NCBI RefSeq assembly: GCF_013294115.1
Contig: NZ_JABSNP010000010.1
Location: 1 to 64,000, forward strand
From: Hymenobacter caeli
GTDB lineage: Bacteria > Bacteroidota > Bacteroidia > Cytophagales > Hymenobacteraceae
Reading direction: 5' to 3'
DNA length: 64,000 nt
The stretch's first letter is position 1; every line of letters starts with the position of its first letter. The position numbers and the translations under genes are program-made. Positions 56,081-64,000 of the stretch are shown here, in pieces. The notes under the pieces were generated by a model, which saw only the letters and a list, made by a program, of their open reading frames with translations, made no database searches and had not been told where the DNA came from.

Positions 56081-57403
56081 ATGCACCTCGTTATCATCGG
56101 CAACGGCATCACGGGCGTTACGGCGGCCATCACGGCGCGGCGGCTTGCGCCCGACGCCCGCATCACGCTGGTGGCGGCCGAAAGCGCCCACCACTACGCG
56201 CGCCCGGCCCTGATGTACCTCTACCTGGGCCACCTGCGCTACGCCGACGTGAAGCCCTACGCCGACTGGTTCTGGGCCGAAAACCGCCTGGAGCTGGTGC
56301 ACGCCGAAGCCACCGGCGTGGACACCGCCGCCCGTACCGTGCAGCTGGCCACCGGCCCCACCCTGGCCTACGACCAGCTGCTGCTGGCCACCGGCTCGGT
56401 GGTGCGCACGCCCGGCTGGCCCGGCCAGGGGCTGCGCGGGGTGCAGGGCTTCATCGGCCTGCCCGACCTGGAACGCATGAGCCGCGCCACCCAGGGCATC
56501 CGCCACGCCGTGGTGGTGGGCGGGGGCCTGATTGGCGTGGAGCTGGCCGAAATGCTGCACTCGCGCGGCATCCGCGTCACGTGGCTGGTGCGTGAGGCCC
56601 GCTACTGGCAGTCGGTGCTGCCGCCCGAAGAATCGGTAATGCTGGAAGCGCACATCCGCCGCCACGACATTGACTTTCGGACAAGTACCGAGCTGGGCGA
56701 GGTGCTGGGCGACGCCCAGGGCCGCGTGCGGGCCGTGGCCACCACCACCGGCCAGGAGCTGCCCGCCGAGTGGGTGGGCCTGGCCACCGGCGTGACGCCC
56801 AACCTGGCGCTGGCCCGCGCCGCCGGCCTCGCCACCGACCGCGGCATTCTGGTAAACGAGCTGCTCGCAACCAGTGCGCCCGGCGTGTACGCGGCCGGCG
56901 ACTGCGCCCAGCACCGCCAGCCGGCCCCCGGCGAGGCGGCCGTGGAGCAGCTCTGGTACACCGGCCGCATGCAGGGCGAAACCGTGGCCCACACCCTCTG
57001 CGGCCAGCCCACGCCCTACCGGCGCGGCGCGTGGTTCAACTCGGCCAAGTTCTTCAACCTCGAATACCAGACCTACGGCCGCGTACCCGCCCAGCCCGAA
57101 GCCGGCCTCGCCAGCTTCTGCTGGCAGCACCCAAACGGCCAGCACCTGCTGCGCCTCAACTTCCGCGAGGCCGACCAGGCCGTAACCGGCGTCAACGCCC
57201 TGGGCCTGCGCCAGCGCCAAGACGTGTGGGAGCGCTGGCTGCGCGACAAAACAAGTATCGGCACCGTGCTGGCCCAGCTGGCGGCGGCCAATTTCGACCC
57301 CGAGTTCGGGCGGCAGCACGAGCCGGCCATCCGGCGCGAGTTTGAGCGGCAGTTTCCGGGCATCGCCGTGGCTAAGCCGCGCCGCAAGGGGCTGTTTGGG
57401 TAG
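56081..57403 (+). CDS. NAD(P)/FAD-dependent oxidoreductase
   Basis: A 440-residue flavoprotein of the rubredoxin/nitrite-reductase NirB-like two-dinucleotide-fold type. The FAD motif is VIIGNGITGVTAAITARRL (about 4-22), the NAD motif is AVVVGGGLIGVELAEMLHSRG (about 146-166), and the second FAD motif is PGVYAAGDCAQH (about 267). An extra 150-residue C-terminal part (FNSAKFFNLEYQTYG onward) is not in typical reductases and may bind a partner. It precedes the polyferredoxin-like membrane protein by 220 bases, suggesting electron transfer from NAD(P)H to it. The final acceptor is unknown. Confidence 0.82.
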   Translation: MHLVIIGNGITGVTAAITARRLAPDARITLVAAESAHHYARPALMYLYLGHLRYADVKPYADWFWAENRLELVHAEATGVDTAARTVQLATGPTLAYDQLLLATGSVVRTPGWPGQGLRGVQGFIGLPDLERMSRATQGIRHAVVVGGGLIGVELAEMLHSRGIRVTWLVREARYWQSVLPPEESVMLEAHIRRHDIDFRTSTELGEVLGDAQGRVRAVATTTGQELPAEWVGLATGVTPNLALARAAGLATDRGILVNELLATSAPGVYAAGDCAQHRQPAPGEAAVEQLWYTGRMQGETVAHTLCGQPTPYRRGAWFNSAKFFNLEYQTYGRVPAQPEAGLASFCWQHPNGQHLLRLNFREADQAVTGVNALGLRQRQDVWERWLRDKTSIGTVLAQLAAANFDPEFGRQHEPAIRREFERQFPGIAVAKPRRKGLFG

Positions 57404-57459
57404 TCGAACGGGCAGCGTAAACCAGTAGGCCTGTTGGTGTTTGCTGGTCAGAAGTTAAA

Positions 57460-57502
57460 AAAAGAACGTCATATTTCCCTTCGGTCTGTATGACGTTCTT
57501 TT
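57460..57502 (+). terminator. terminator after the FAD oxidoreductase gene
   Basis: Fourteen-base perfect arms (57460-57473 and 57489-57502), ending in T residues. The arm begins AAAAGAACGTCAT, sharing AACGTCAT with the 36-base repeat at 19459. Confidence 0.82.
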
Positions 57503-57582
57503 CATAATAAGTCATCCACTAAGTAGTGCGTCTTAGGTAATCGACACTTGCCTATTGGCTAAAATTTTGTTAATCAGAACGT

Positions 57583-57617
57583 AAGCTAATAACTAATAGC
57601 TAAAAGCCAACAGCTAA
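57583..57617. repeat. AGCTAACAGCTAATAGCT repeat (locus 5)
   Basis: AAGCTAATAACTAATAGCTA and AAGCCAACAGCTAA lie in tandem, ending 6 bases before the ATG of the FeS protein gene, the same placement as locus 4 and locus 1. Confidence 0.75.
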
Positions 57618-57623
57618 TCCATT

Positions 57624-58976
57624 ATGCAAGACCTCCCCGCCCCCTCCCTGGCCCTGGCCCAGCCCCCGGCCGCTGCCGTGCCCGCCGGCGAAAAGCCGGC
57701 GCTGGCCGCCGTGGCCCTGGGCCTGCTGGCGCTGCTGGTGGCCGCCGCCGACGCCGACGCGGCCCGCGCCCGGCTGAGTTTGTGCCTCGCGCTGGCGCTG
57801 GTGGTGGGCGGGGCGCTGGGCTGGGCCTGGCTGGCTTTTGGGCGCAGGGAGGCCGGCTGGCACCCGCACGACCTCTGGCGGCGGGCCAGCACCAGCCGGG
57901 GCACCGTGGCCTGGGCCACCGGCGTGGCCCTCACGGGCTTCTACGCGGTGCTGTACTGGTTGCCGGGGCTGCTCACCAACCTCATCCGGGCCGTGGACCC
58001 GGCCAGCCAGTGGCTGCGGCACCAGCCGGCCGACCAGTGGTTTCTCTACGGCACGTTCTACACGCTGGCGGTGCTGGTGCTGGGCGGGCGGGCGCTGTGG
58101 AAATACCGGTTTTCGCGCTACCACCTGGCCCGTACCGCCTCGGTGATGTTCTTTCAGCTGGGTTTCGGCTTCCTGCTGCCGGGGCTGCTGCTGGCTTTGC
58201 AGCAGCCCGAGTATTATTTCTCGTATTTCTGGCCTTTGAAGTACGACTACCTGTTTCCCGCCACCGTGGGCAAGCTGCTGCACGGCGGCGGGCTGGGCGT
58301 GTTTATGGTGTTTTGGGGGGTGATGCTGTCGTTTTTGGCCACGCCGGTGCTCACCTATTTCTTCGGCAAGCGCTGGTACTGCGCCTGGGTGTGCGGCTGC
58401 GGCGGCCTGGCCGAAACCGCCGGCGACGCCTACCGCCACCTCTCCGACAAAAGCCGCCAGGCCTGGCGCTGGGAAGTGCGCCTCATCTACCCCATCCTGG
58501 GGCTGATAACGCTGCTCACGGCGCTGCTCTGGGTGGGGGCCTCGGGGGCGGTGCCGGCGCTGCGCTTCGTCACGGGGCCGCTGGGGCAGTTCTACGGCTT
58601 CGTGATTGGCAGCGTGTTTTCGGGCATCGTCGGGGTGGGGTTTTACCCGCTGATGGGCAGCCGGGTGTGGTGCCGCTTCGGCTGCCCGATGGCCGCCTAC
58701 CTGGGCTTGCTGCAAAAGCACTTCTCGCGCTTCCGCATCAGCACCAACGGCGGCCAGTGCATCTCGTGCGGCAACTGCTCCAACGCCTGCGAGATGGGCA
58801 TCGACGTGAAGCAGTACGCCCAGCGCGGCGAGCCCATTGTGCGGGCCGCCTGCGTGGGCTGCGGCCTCTGCGCCACCGCCTGCCCGCGCGGCGTGCTCAA
58901 CCTGGAAAACGGGCCCCGCGCGGGCCGCCTGGCCGGCTCGGCGTTCATTCACGCTGACGCCCTGCGAATTTTGTAG
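57624..58976 (+). CDS. membrane polyferredoxin (NapH/NosR-like 4Fe-4S protein)
   Basis: A 450-residue protein with about eight membrane helices and four cysteine clusters. In the loops after the middle helices are CAWVCGCGGLAE (about 253-264) and CRFGCPMAAYLG (about 351-362), the CxxxC(P) signatures of NapH/NosR-type electron-transfer proteins. Near the C-terminus are two ferredoxin motifs, CISCGNCSNACEM (about 374-386) and CVGCGLCATACPRG (about 411-424). It would pass electrons across or within the membrane, with the FAD reductase just upstream as donor. No nos, nap or ccoG genes lie nearby, so the target is open. Confidence 0.85.
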   Translation: MQDLPAPSLALAQPPAAAVPAGEKPALAAVALGLLALLVAAADADAARARLSLCLALALVVGGALGWAWLAFGRREAGWHPHDLWRRASTSRGTVAWATGVALTGFYAVLYWLPGLLTNLIRAVDPASQWLRHQPADQWFLYGTFYTLAVLVLGGRALWKYRFSRYHLARTASVMFFQLGFGFLLPGLLLALQQPEYYFSYFWPLKYDYLFPATVGKLLHGGGLGVFMVFWGVMLSFLATPVLTYFFGKRWYCAWVCGCGGLAETAGDAYRHLSDKSRQAWRWEVRLIYPILGLITLLTALLWVGASGAVPALRFVTGPLGQFYGFVIGSVFSGIVGVGFYPLMGSRVWCRFGCPMAAYLGLLQKHFSRFRISTNGGQCISCGNCSNACEMGIDVKQYAQRGEPIVRAACVGCGLCATACPRGVLNLENGPRAGRLAGSAFIHADALRIL

Positions 58977-59014
58977 GGCCCCCGGCCGGCGCTTTTCTTT
59001 TTAGTATTCTCTTG

Positions 59015-60469
59015 ATGTTATTCCTTGAAACCGGGCTGGTCGTCCTTTACGGGCTGTGCCTGGTCTTTATGCTCGGGTTCAGCCTCACGCAGTGGCAGCT
59101 GGCCCGGCTGGCGGGCCGGGCTAAGGCAATTCCCCCGCCCCCCGCGCCCGCCGCGTGGCCGCGGGTGGCGGTGCAGCTGCCGGTGTACAATGAGCTGAAC
59201 GTGGTGGCCCGCCTCATCGACGCGGCGGCGGCCCTCGACTACCCCGCCGACCGCCTGCATATCCAGGTGCTCGACGACTCGACCGACGAGACCGGGGCCC
59301 TGGCCGCCGCCCGCGTGGCGCACTACCGGGCGCAGGGCTTGCACATTGCCCACGTGCGCCGCCCCACCCGCCGGGGCTACAAGGCCGGGGCGCTGGCCCA
59401 CGGCCTGGCCGAAACCGACGCGGAGTTCATTGCCATCTTCGACGCGGATTTTCTGCCCGCGCCGGACTTTCTGCGGCGCGTCATCCCGTACTTCACCGGC
59501 CCTGACGTCGGGATGGTGCAAACCCGCTGGGGCCACCTCAACGAAAATGACTCGCTGCTCACGCGCCTGCAAGCCTTCGGGCTGAACGCGCATTTTCTGG
59601 TGGAGCAGGTGGGCCGGCAGGCCGGCGGGCACTTCCTCAACTTCAACGGCACGGGCGGCGTGTGGCGGCGCAGCTGCATTGTGGACGCCGGCGGCTGGCA
59701 CGCCGACACCCTCACCGAAGACCTCGACCTGAGCTACCGCGCCCAGCTGCGCGGCTGGCGCTTCCGCTACCTGCCCCAGGTGGTGGCCCCCGCCGAGCTG
59801 CCGGCGCACCTCGACGCCCTCCGCTCGCAGCAGCACCGCTGGAACAAGGGGGCCGCCGAAACCGCCCGCAAGCACCTGGGGCGGGTGTGGCGCGCGCCGG
59901 CCCTCTCCCTGGCCACCAAGCTGCACGCCACCTTTCATTTGCTGAACAGCTCGGTGTTTGCCGTCATCCTGCTCATGGCGCTGCTGAGCGTGCCGCTGGT
60001 GTTCGTGCGGGCACACCGGCCCGAATTTCGGCCGGTGTTCCGGCTGGCTTCGGGGTTTTGCCTCACGCTGCTGCCGCTCACCTCCTATTACTACGCGGCC
60101 TGGCGGCGCAGCCCGCCCCCGGCCGGGCGGTGGTTTGCGCCCACGTTCGCGCTATTTATTGCCCTGTCGATGGGCCTGGCCCTGCACAACGCGCGGGCCG
60201 TGGTGCAGGGCCTGCTACGGCGCTCCTCGCCCTTCGTGCGCACGCCCAAGCTGGGCGCGGGCCCGGCGGCCGCGGCCCCCGCCCGCCGCTACCGCGTGCG
60301 CGAAACCGGCCGGCTGCCGCTCGCCGAGGCGCTGCTTACCCTGTATTTCCTGGCCGGGCTGGCGGCCGGCTGCTACTATGCCGACTACGGCCTGCTGCCG
60401 TTTCACGCGCTGCTGGTGGCGGGCTTTGGCACGCTCGCGGGCTACGCCTGGCACGAGCGGCGGGGGTGA
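59015..60469 (+). CDS. processive GT2 glycosyltransferase (cellulose/mannan synthase-like)
   Basis: A 484-residue membrane GT starting at the ATG at 59015. One N-terminal helix (VVLYGLCLVFMLGFSL) is followed by a GT-A domain: VQLPVYNELNVVARLID, QVLDDSTDETGALA, IAIFDADFLPAPDFLRRV (about 145), TGGVWRR, TEDLDLSYRAQLRGWRFRYL and QQHRWNKG (QxxRW, about 275). Four helices end the protein. This is the plan of cellulose synthase-like and glucomannan synthase enzymes. It lies 38 bases after the FeS protein gene. The product is unknown; it might be part of the arsenosugar-type region or an unrelated polysaccharide gene. Confidence 0.85.
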   Translation: MLFLETGLVVLYGLCLVFMLGFSLTQWQLARLAGRAKAIPPPPAPAAWPRVAVQLPVYNELNVVARLIDAAAALDYPADRLHIQVLDDSTDETGALAAARVAHYRAQGLHIAHVRRPTRRGYKAGALAHGLAETDAEFIAIFDADFLPAPDFLRRVIPYFTGPDVGMVQTRWGHLNENDSLLTRLQAFGLNAHFLVEQVGRQAGGHFLNFNGTGGVWRRSCIVDAGGWHADTLTEDLDLSYRAQLRGWRFRYLPQVVAPAELPAHLDALRSQQHRWNKGAAETARKHLGRVWRAPALSLATKLHATFHLLNSSVFAVILLMALLSVPLVFVRAHRPEFRPVFRLASGFCLTLLPLTSYYYAAWRRSPPPAGRWFAPTFALFIALSMGLALHNARAVVQGLLRRSSPFVRTPKLGAGPAAAAPARRYRVRETGRLPLAEALLTLYFLAGLAAGCYYADYGLLPFHALLVAGFGTLAGYAWHERRG

Positions 60470-60506
60470 AGCAACCGGCGGGGGCCGCGCCTGCGTATGG
60501 CTGGGC

Positions 60507-61040
60507 ATGACTTCCTCCTCCCTCGGGCGGTGGCTGGGCGGCGGGCTGCTGCTGGCGGGCCTCGTGGCCGCTTGCCACGGCCGCCGCCCCGCCGCCCCGC
60601 CCACCACCAGCAAGCTCTACTCGGCCATGCTCAACGGCCTGCTCCAGGGGTCGGTGCCTTTTGTGAGCGTGGTACAGCTCCGGCAGCAGCCCACCCCCCC
60701 GGTGCTGCTCGATACCCGCGAGGCCCCGGAGTTTGCTGTTAGCCACCTGCGCGGGGCGCGGCTGGTGGGCTACAGCACGTTTTCGCTGGCTGCCGTGCAG
60801 GACCTGCCCAAAAACGCGCCCATTGTGGTGTACTGCTCGGTGGGCGCGCGCAGCGAAAAAATCGGCCTGCGGCTCAAACAGGCCGGTTTCACCGACGTGC
60901 GCAACCTCTACGGCGGCCTCTTCGAGTGGGTCAATGAGGGCCAGCCGGTGGTCACGGCCGCGAACCAGCCCACCGACCGGGTGCACGCCTACTCGCCCAC
61001 CTGGGGCATCTGGCTCCGGCGCGGCCAGAAGGTGTATTGA
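60507..61040 (+). CDS. rhodanese-domain lipoprotein
   Basis: A 177-residue protein with a lipobox at LVAACHG (Cys23). The rhodanese domain (about 52-150) has VLLDTREAPEFAVSHLRGARLVGY and the catalytic loop IVVYCSVGARSEKIG with C110. It would handle sulfane sulfur, or possibly arsenate/selenate-type oxyanions, at the envelope. It starts 37 bases after the GT2 stop and is probably in the same transcript. Confidence 0.85.
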   Translation: MTSSSLGRWLGGGLLLAGLVAACHGRRPAAPPTTSKLYSAMLNGLLQGSVPFVSVVQLRQQPTPPVLLDTREAPEFAVSHLRGARLVGYSTFSLAAVQDLPKNAPIVVYCSVGARSEKIGLRLKQAGFTDVRNLYGGLFEWVNEGQPVVTAANQPTDRVHAYSPTWGIWLRRGQKVY

Positions 61041-61345
61041 GTTATCAGCTGTTAGCTTATGGCTGTTAGCTTATGGCTGTTAGCTTATGGCTGTTAGCTT
61101 ATGGCTGTTAGCTATTAGATTTTGTGTTGATTAACAATTAATTAACCGAAAGCCAAAGGCCGTTTACTTTATCTTGCGGAGTAGGTGGCCGCCCGGCGTA
61201 GCCACTTGGCGCGTAGTGAAGGATGTGATAATTGCTGACTGAGTGCTTATTCAGAATTAAGCAGCTAACGCGTTTGGTTTAACCGCTTGGTAGTGAACGA
61301 GAAAGCTAACAGCTAATAGCTATGAGCTAACAGCTTAACAGTCAA
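61041..61345. repeat. intergenic region with 14-base tandem repeats and a facing copy (loci 6 and 7)
   Basis: Four exact tandem copies of GCTGTTAGCTTATG run from 61048 to 61103 with a partial fifth to 61115. The inverse form (AAGCTAACAGCTAATAGCTA, then TGAGCTAACAGCTT) lies at 61302-61335, so the two ends could pair across about 190 AT-rich bases. The gap separates two convergent genes; no gene is seen inside. Confidence 0.85.
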
Positions 61346-61960
61346 CTACTCTGGTAGCAGGCGAATGACAAAGTTCTTGAGCGGATTCTTTTTGATGATG
61401 GTCACCAGCTGGCCGTTGGCGTACTGGTACTCGTCCTCGCGGCCGTCGCGCACGGCCTGCCAGCGGCCCGCCGGGCCCCGGCTCAGGGCGAAGTAGTCGC
61501 CGAAGTATTCGGCAAACGCCCGCGCCTGGCCGGCCGGCGGCTCCCCAAAAAACAGGTTGGTCACCGCGTAGCGGATGGGCTGCGTCTCGGTGGCCCGGTA
61601 GTGGTGCTTGTACTGGTCGGCCACGATGTCGTAGTGGTCGCCCTTCCACTCGGCCCGCGAGGCAAAATCGCCCTGGTTGGTGTGCGCCTCCACCGTCGAA
61701 AGCAGCAGCTGGCCGTTGCGGAAGCGGTTGGTTACCTGGTAATAAATCTTGAGGTGGTAGAACAGGAAGTTCACTTTCACGTCGCTCACCAGCGCGTACG
61801 TCACGTCGGGGCCCGCCGGGGCCTGCCGCGTGGCCGTCATCGTGCCCACCCGGATGCCCGCCACCTCGATGCCGTAGTGCCGCACCTCGGCCGCGGCGGC
61901 TTGGGGGTCCTGGGCTGCCGCAACCAGGGGCAGCGTGCTGAGGAATATTTCATTTAACAT
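61346..61960 (-). CDS. DUF6134 family protein
   Basis: A 204-residue exported protein with a short signal peptide (IFLSTLPLVAAAQ). The mature part has VRHYGIEVAGIRVGTMTATRQ (about 26-46) and NFLFYHLKIYYQVTNRFRNGQLLLSTVEAHTNQG (about 64-97), a beta-rich pattern like that of DUF6134 and related periplasmic proteins of unknown role. Its ATG lies in the arm of a 23-base inverted repeat. It is read convergently with the rhodanese gene and lies 107 bases after arsM ends. Confidence 0.75.
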   Translation of the reverse strand: MLNEIFLSTLPLVAAAQDPQAAAAEVRHYGIEVAGIRVGTMTATRQAPAGPDVTYALVSDVKVNFLFYHLKIYYQVTNRFRNGQLLLSTVEAHTNQGDFASRAEWKGDHYDIVADQYKHHYRATETQPIRYAVTNLFFGEPPAGQARAFAEYFGDYFALSRGPAGRWQAVRDGREDEYQYANGQLVTIIKKNPLKNFVIRLLPE

Positions 61961-62056
61961 TTAGCAAGTAACATTTAACGGTCTCGCTGCGAATGGACAA
62001 GGACCATGCAGCTTATTGCCACATTCTACCAATCGTTAAATGTTACTTGCTAAATG
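61958..62056. repeat. perfect 23-base inverted repeat between arsM and the DUF6134 gene
   Basis: Arms 61958-61980 and 62034-62056 are exactly complementary (CATTTAGCAAGTAACATTTA...). The left arm includes the start codon of the DUF6134 gene; the right arm ends 11 bases from the arsM stop. Confidence 0.88.
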
Positions 62057-62067
62057 CTAAATGAGAA

Positions 62068-63036
62068 TCAGCAGCAGCCGCCCCCGTCGTAGTGGAAGGT
62101 GGCGGGCGAGATGAACACGTCGTCGCGGCCCAGCTGGGCCAGGGCCCCGGCGGTTTTGTCGCACACGGCCAGGGGCTGGTTTTGCAGCAGCACGTGGCCT
62201 TTGTGGTCGTCAAAGTACTCGTCCTGACCGAAATAAATGGCCGTGCGGCCCGTGAAGATGCAGGGCCCGTCGGCCGGCATGGGGTCCTTGATGGCGCACA
62301 CTTCCACGCTTTCAATGTAGATAAGCTCGTCGGTGGGGTAGTGCTGGGGCGAGAGCACGCGGTAGGCCCGCCGGGCCCTTACTTCCACGGTGCCGAAGCC
62401 CACTTCGGTTATCATGTCCAGGTACTGCTGCAAGGGCAGCGAGCCGGTGAGGCACAGGGCCCGCAGGCGCTCGTCGGCCCGCAGCTCGTCGCTCAGGGGC
62501 TGCTCGCAGGTGGGGTCCGACATCACCAGGCGGCCGTGGGGCTTGAGCACGCGGTAGGTTTCCTGGAGGGCGCGGCGCAAATCGTCGAGCTTGAAGATGT
62601 TGAACAGGCAGTTCTGGGCGGCTACGTCCACGCTCGCGTCGGCCACCGGCAGGTGCAGGGCGTCGCCGGCCCGCAGGTCCACGAAGTCCTGCTTAAACCA
62701 GTCGTTCTGCGCCGCCGCCGTTTGCATGTTGGCCCGCGAGGCGTCGAGCATCTCGCTCACCACGTCCACGCCAATCACGGCCCCCGGCCGGCGGCTGAAG
62801 TAGGCAAATTGCAGCAGCTCCATGCCGCCGCCCACGCCCACGTAAAGCACGGTGGGCGAGTTGGTGAGGTCGCGGGGGTTCACGGTGCTGCCGCAGCCGT
62901 AATTCATGCTCAGCATGCGCGGCGGGATGCTCAGGCCGGGCAGCTGCCACACCGGGTTGGTGGTGCAGCACAGGCCCACCTGGGGCTCCTGGGCCGCCTG
63001 GCGGTACACGTCGGCGGTGGTTTCGAGGTAGCTCAT
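62068..63036 (-). CDS. arsM: arsenite methyltransferase, arsenosugar-type ArsM
   Basis: A 322-residue SAM-dependent methyltransferase. The SAM site is VLYVGVGGGMELLQFAYFSR (about 64-83), with VIGVDVVSEMLDASRAN and GDALHLPVADASVDV. Cysteines expected for arsenic binding are present: GLCCTTNPVW (about 22-26), NYGCGSTVNP (about 47), PTCEQPLS (about 174) and RALCLTGSLP (about 190). A C-terminal extension ends HYDGGGCC. This form, with YGCGSTVNPRDL and the CC tail, is that of ArsM in arsenosugar clusters. It would convert As(III) to methylated species. The radical SAM partner ArsS is not in the window. Confidence 0.88.
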   Translation of the reverse strand: MSYLETTADVYRQAAQEPQVGLCCTTNPVWQLPGLSIPPRMLSMNYGCGSTVNPRDLTNSPTVLYVGVGGGMELLQFAYFSRRPGAVIGVDVVSEMLDASRANMQTAAAQNDWFKQDFVDLRAGDALHLPVADASVDVAAQNCLFNIFKLDDLRRALQETYRVLKPHGRLVMSDPTCEQPLSDELRADERLRALCLTGSLPLQQYLDMITEVGFGTVEVRARRAYRVLSPQHYPTDELIYIESVEVCAIKDPMPADGPCIFTGRTAIYFGQDEYFDDHKGHVLLQNQPLAVCDKTAGALAQLGRDDVFISPATFHYDGGGCC

Positions 63037-63083
63037 GCGGGGGGGCGGGGAAAGGTGCAGTAGCCGGCGAAGCTACGGCCGGC

Positions 63084-63884
63084 TTACTGCTTGTTCAGGT
63101 TCCAGTTGTAGTCCAGGTACGTAATCTTGGTGTTATCGCTGATTTTGGCCGTGGAGTAGCGGTTGACCCACTTCACCACCGACTGGCCGTTCTTCTGCCA
63201 ATCGCCTTTGTACCAGTCAAAATACTTCGAGAGCTGGGCGTCCGACGGGCTGATTTTATTTTTGGCCGGGTTGTTCAGAAAGTCGCGGCCCTGGTCGTCC
63301 AACTGCTTTTCGAGCTGAGCGGCGGTGTAGGCCTCGTTGCGCAGGCGCGGGCAGGAGATGGACGCGCAGACCAGCGTGAAGTGGATGCGCGGGTCGTCGA
63401 ACTTCTTGCGCAGAATGCCGTGCTCGATGTTGTCGAGGCTCATATTTTCGCCGCCGATGCTGAAAAACTTGGCCGCCCAGGGCGTGGTCACGAACGGAAT
63501 CTTGATTTTCGAACCGATGTCCTTGATGCTTTCGACCGGGTAGTGGTTGAGGATGAGGCGGATGGTGTAGGCGTTGTAGGCGTTAATCCAGTACGCCATC
63601 TGGTCGGCCTTGCTCCAGTTGGCGGCCGGCGGGTTCTTGCTCAGCATGGTCAGGTACTGGTTGAAAATTGCTTCATCCGCCTTAAAGCCCTTGTAATCGA
63701 CCAGCCCCTGGGCATTAACGTGCTTTTTAAGGAGCCGGTCGTAGGCGCTGTGGTCGACCAGGGCCCCGGTGGCGGGCACGGCGAGCGTGGGCGTGGGCAC
63801 GGGGTTGAGGCCGGGCCCCACCACGGCCACGGCAGTGAGCGTACCGGCGGCCAGCACCAGGGCGGCCAGGGTCGAGGTTTTCAT
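63084..63884 (-). CDS. DUF547 domain protein
   Basis: A 266-residue exported protein starting at the ATG at 63884 (alternatives 63896 and 63905). A signal peptide (TLAALVLAAGTLTAVAVV) precedes the DUF547 domain: DQMAYWINAYNAYTIRLILNHYPVESIKDIG (about 103-133), ENMSLDNIEHGILRKKFDDPRIHFTLVCAS (about 152-181), CPRLRNEAYTAAQLEKQLD. The A-YW-N-YNA and HxxLVCAS motifs suggest a cysteine-protease-like fold. DUF547 genes commonly lie in arsenosugar clusters. It is upstream of arsM on the same strand, 47 bases away. Confidence 0.88.
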   Translation of the reverse strand: MKTSTLAALVLAAGTLTAVAVVGPGLNPVPTPTLAVPATGALVDHSAYDRLLKKHVNAQGLVDYKGFKADEAIFNQYLTMLSKNPPAANWSKADQMAYWINAYNAYTIRLILNHYPVESIKDIGSKIKIPFVTTPWAAKFFSIGGENMSLDNIEHGILRKKFDDPRIHFTLVCASISCPRLRNEAYTAAQLEKQLDDQGRDFLNNPAKNKISPSDAQLSKYFDWYKGDWQKNGQSVVKWVNRYSTAKISDNTKITYLDYNWNLNKQ

Positions 63885-64000
63885 AAATTGATTCATTACC
63901 CGCATGTACGTGGAACCGGACCATAAAAGATTCTTGCCCGCTTAAAACCCCGGCCCTGCCGCGATTTCGTACAGTGAGCGCAGCCATCTTTACCGCCCAT

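Noticed and set aside
61048..61115. Tandem array as a CRISPR
   Set aside because: The 14-base units are directly adjacent with no spacers, and no cas genes are present.

Overview
The window is a GC-rich chromosomal stretch from a Bacteroidota bacterium, most likely Hymenobacter or a close relative in the Cytophagales. The signs are protein character, a 287-residue primary sigma factor of Bacteroidota type, several TAnnTTTG promoter elements, few Shine-Dalgarno sequences, and frequent GTG/TTG starts. No phage, large integrated element, rRNA operon or CRISPR array is visible. The only mobile-element trace is an orphan IS1 InsA-like gene at the left edge.

Region 1 (0.2-13.6 kb) looks like a short-chain carboxylate uptake and activation locus. 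It holds two MFS transporters, an outer-membrane porin, a small membrane protein, and a sodium/solute symporter fused through a STAC-like linker to a histidine kinase (CrbS/CbrA type). A stand-alone receiver and two AMP-forming acyl-CoA synthetases (propionyl-CoA type, then acetyl-CoA type) follow. Region 2 (13.6-16 kb) has a VapBC-type toxin-antitoxin pair and a zinc alcohol dehydrogenase operon. Region 3 (16-22 kb) is a TonB-dependent receptor, a beta-helix lipoprotein and a beta-propeller phytase, a likely organic-phosphate acquisition set. Region 4 (22-26 kb) has an exonuclease/GIY-YIG nuclease with an sce7726 protein, a PA2169-type four-helix protein and an AI-2E family permease.

Region 5 (26-38 kb) has topoisomerase IV parE and parC, separated by an opposite-strand globin lipoprotein and a small HMA-like protein. 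Two TPR proteins and a TPR histidine kinase/LuxR regulator pair follow. Region 6 (38-51 kb) is mostly housekeeping: thrS, infC (apparently with an ATA start), rpmI, rplT, tRNA-Met, a START-like protein, an LptF/LptG permease, rpsO, pnp, the primary sigma factor, trxB, an M23/LysM peptidase and bshB1. Region 7 (51-64 kb) is an arsenosugar-type neighbourhood. It has a fatty-acid hydroxylase, two transferases of the TIGR04283/TIGR04282 type, a GT2/GT87 pair, an FAD reductase, a polyferredoxin-like membrane protein, a processive GT2, a rhodanese lipoprotein, a DUF6134 protein, an ArsM-type methyltransferase and a DUF547 protein.

The gaps between genes are rich in inverted repeats. At least three families recur: hairpins containing GCTGCGCTC-GCATGAC, paired AACGGAGTGGCACTCCGTT elements, and AGCTAACAGCTAATAGCT-like repeats at seven places. 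There are also very long perfect hairpins at convergent gene ends. All functions are read from sequence motifs and gene order; no searches were run.
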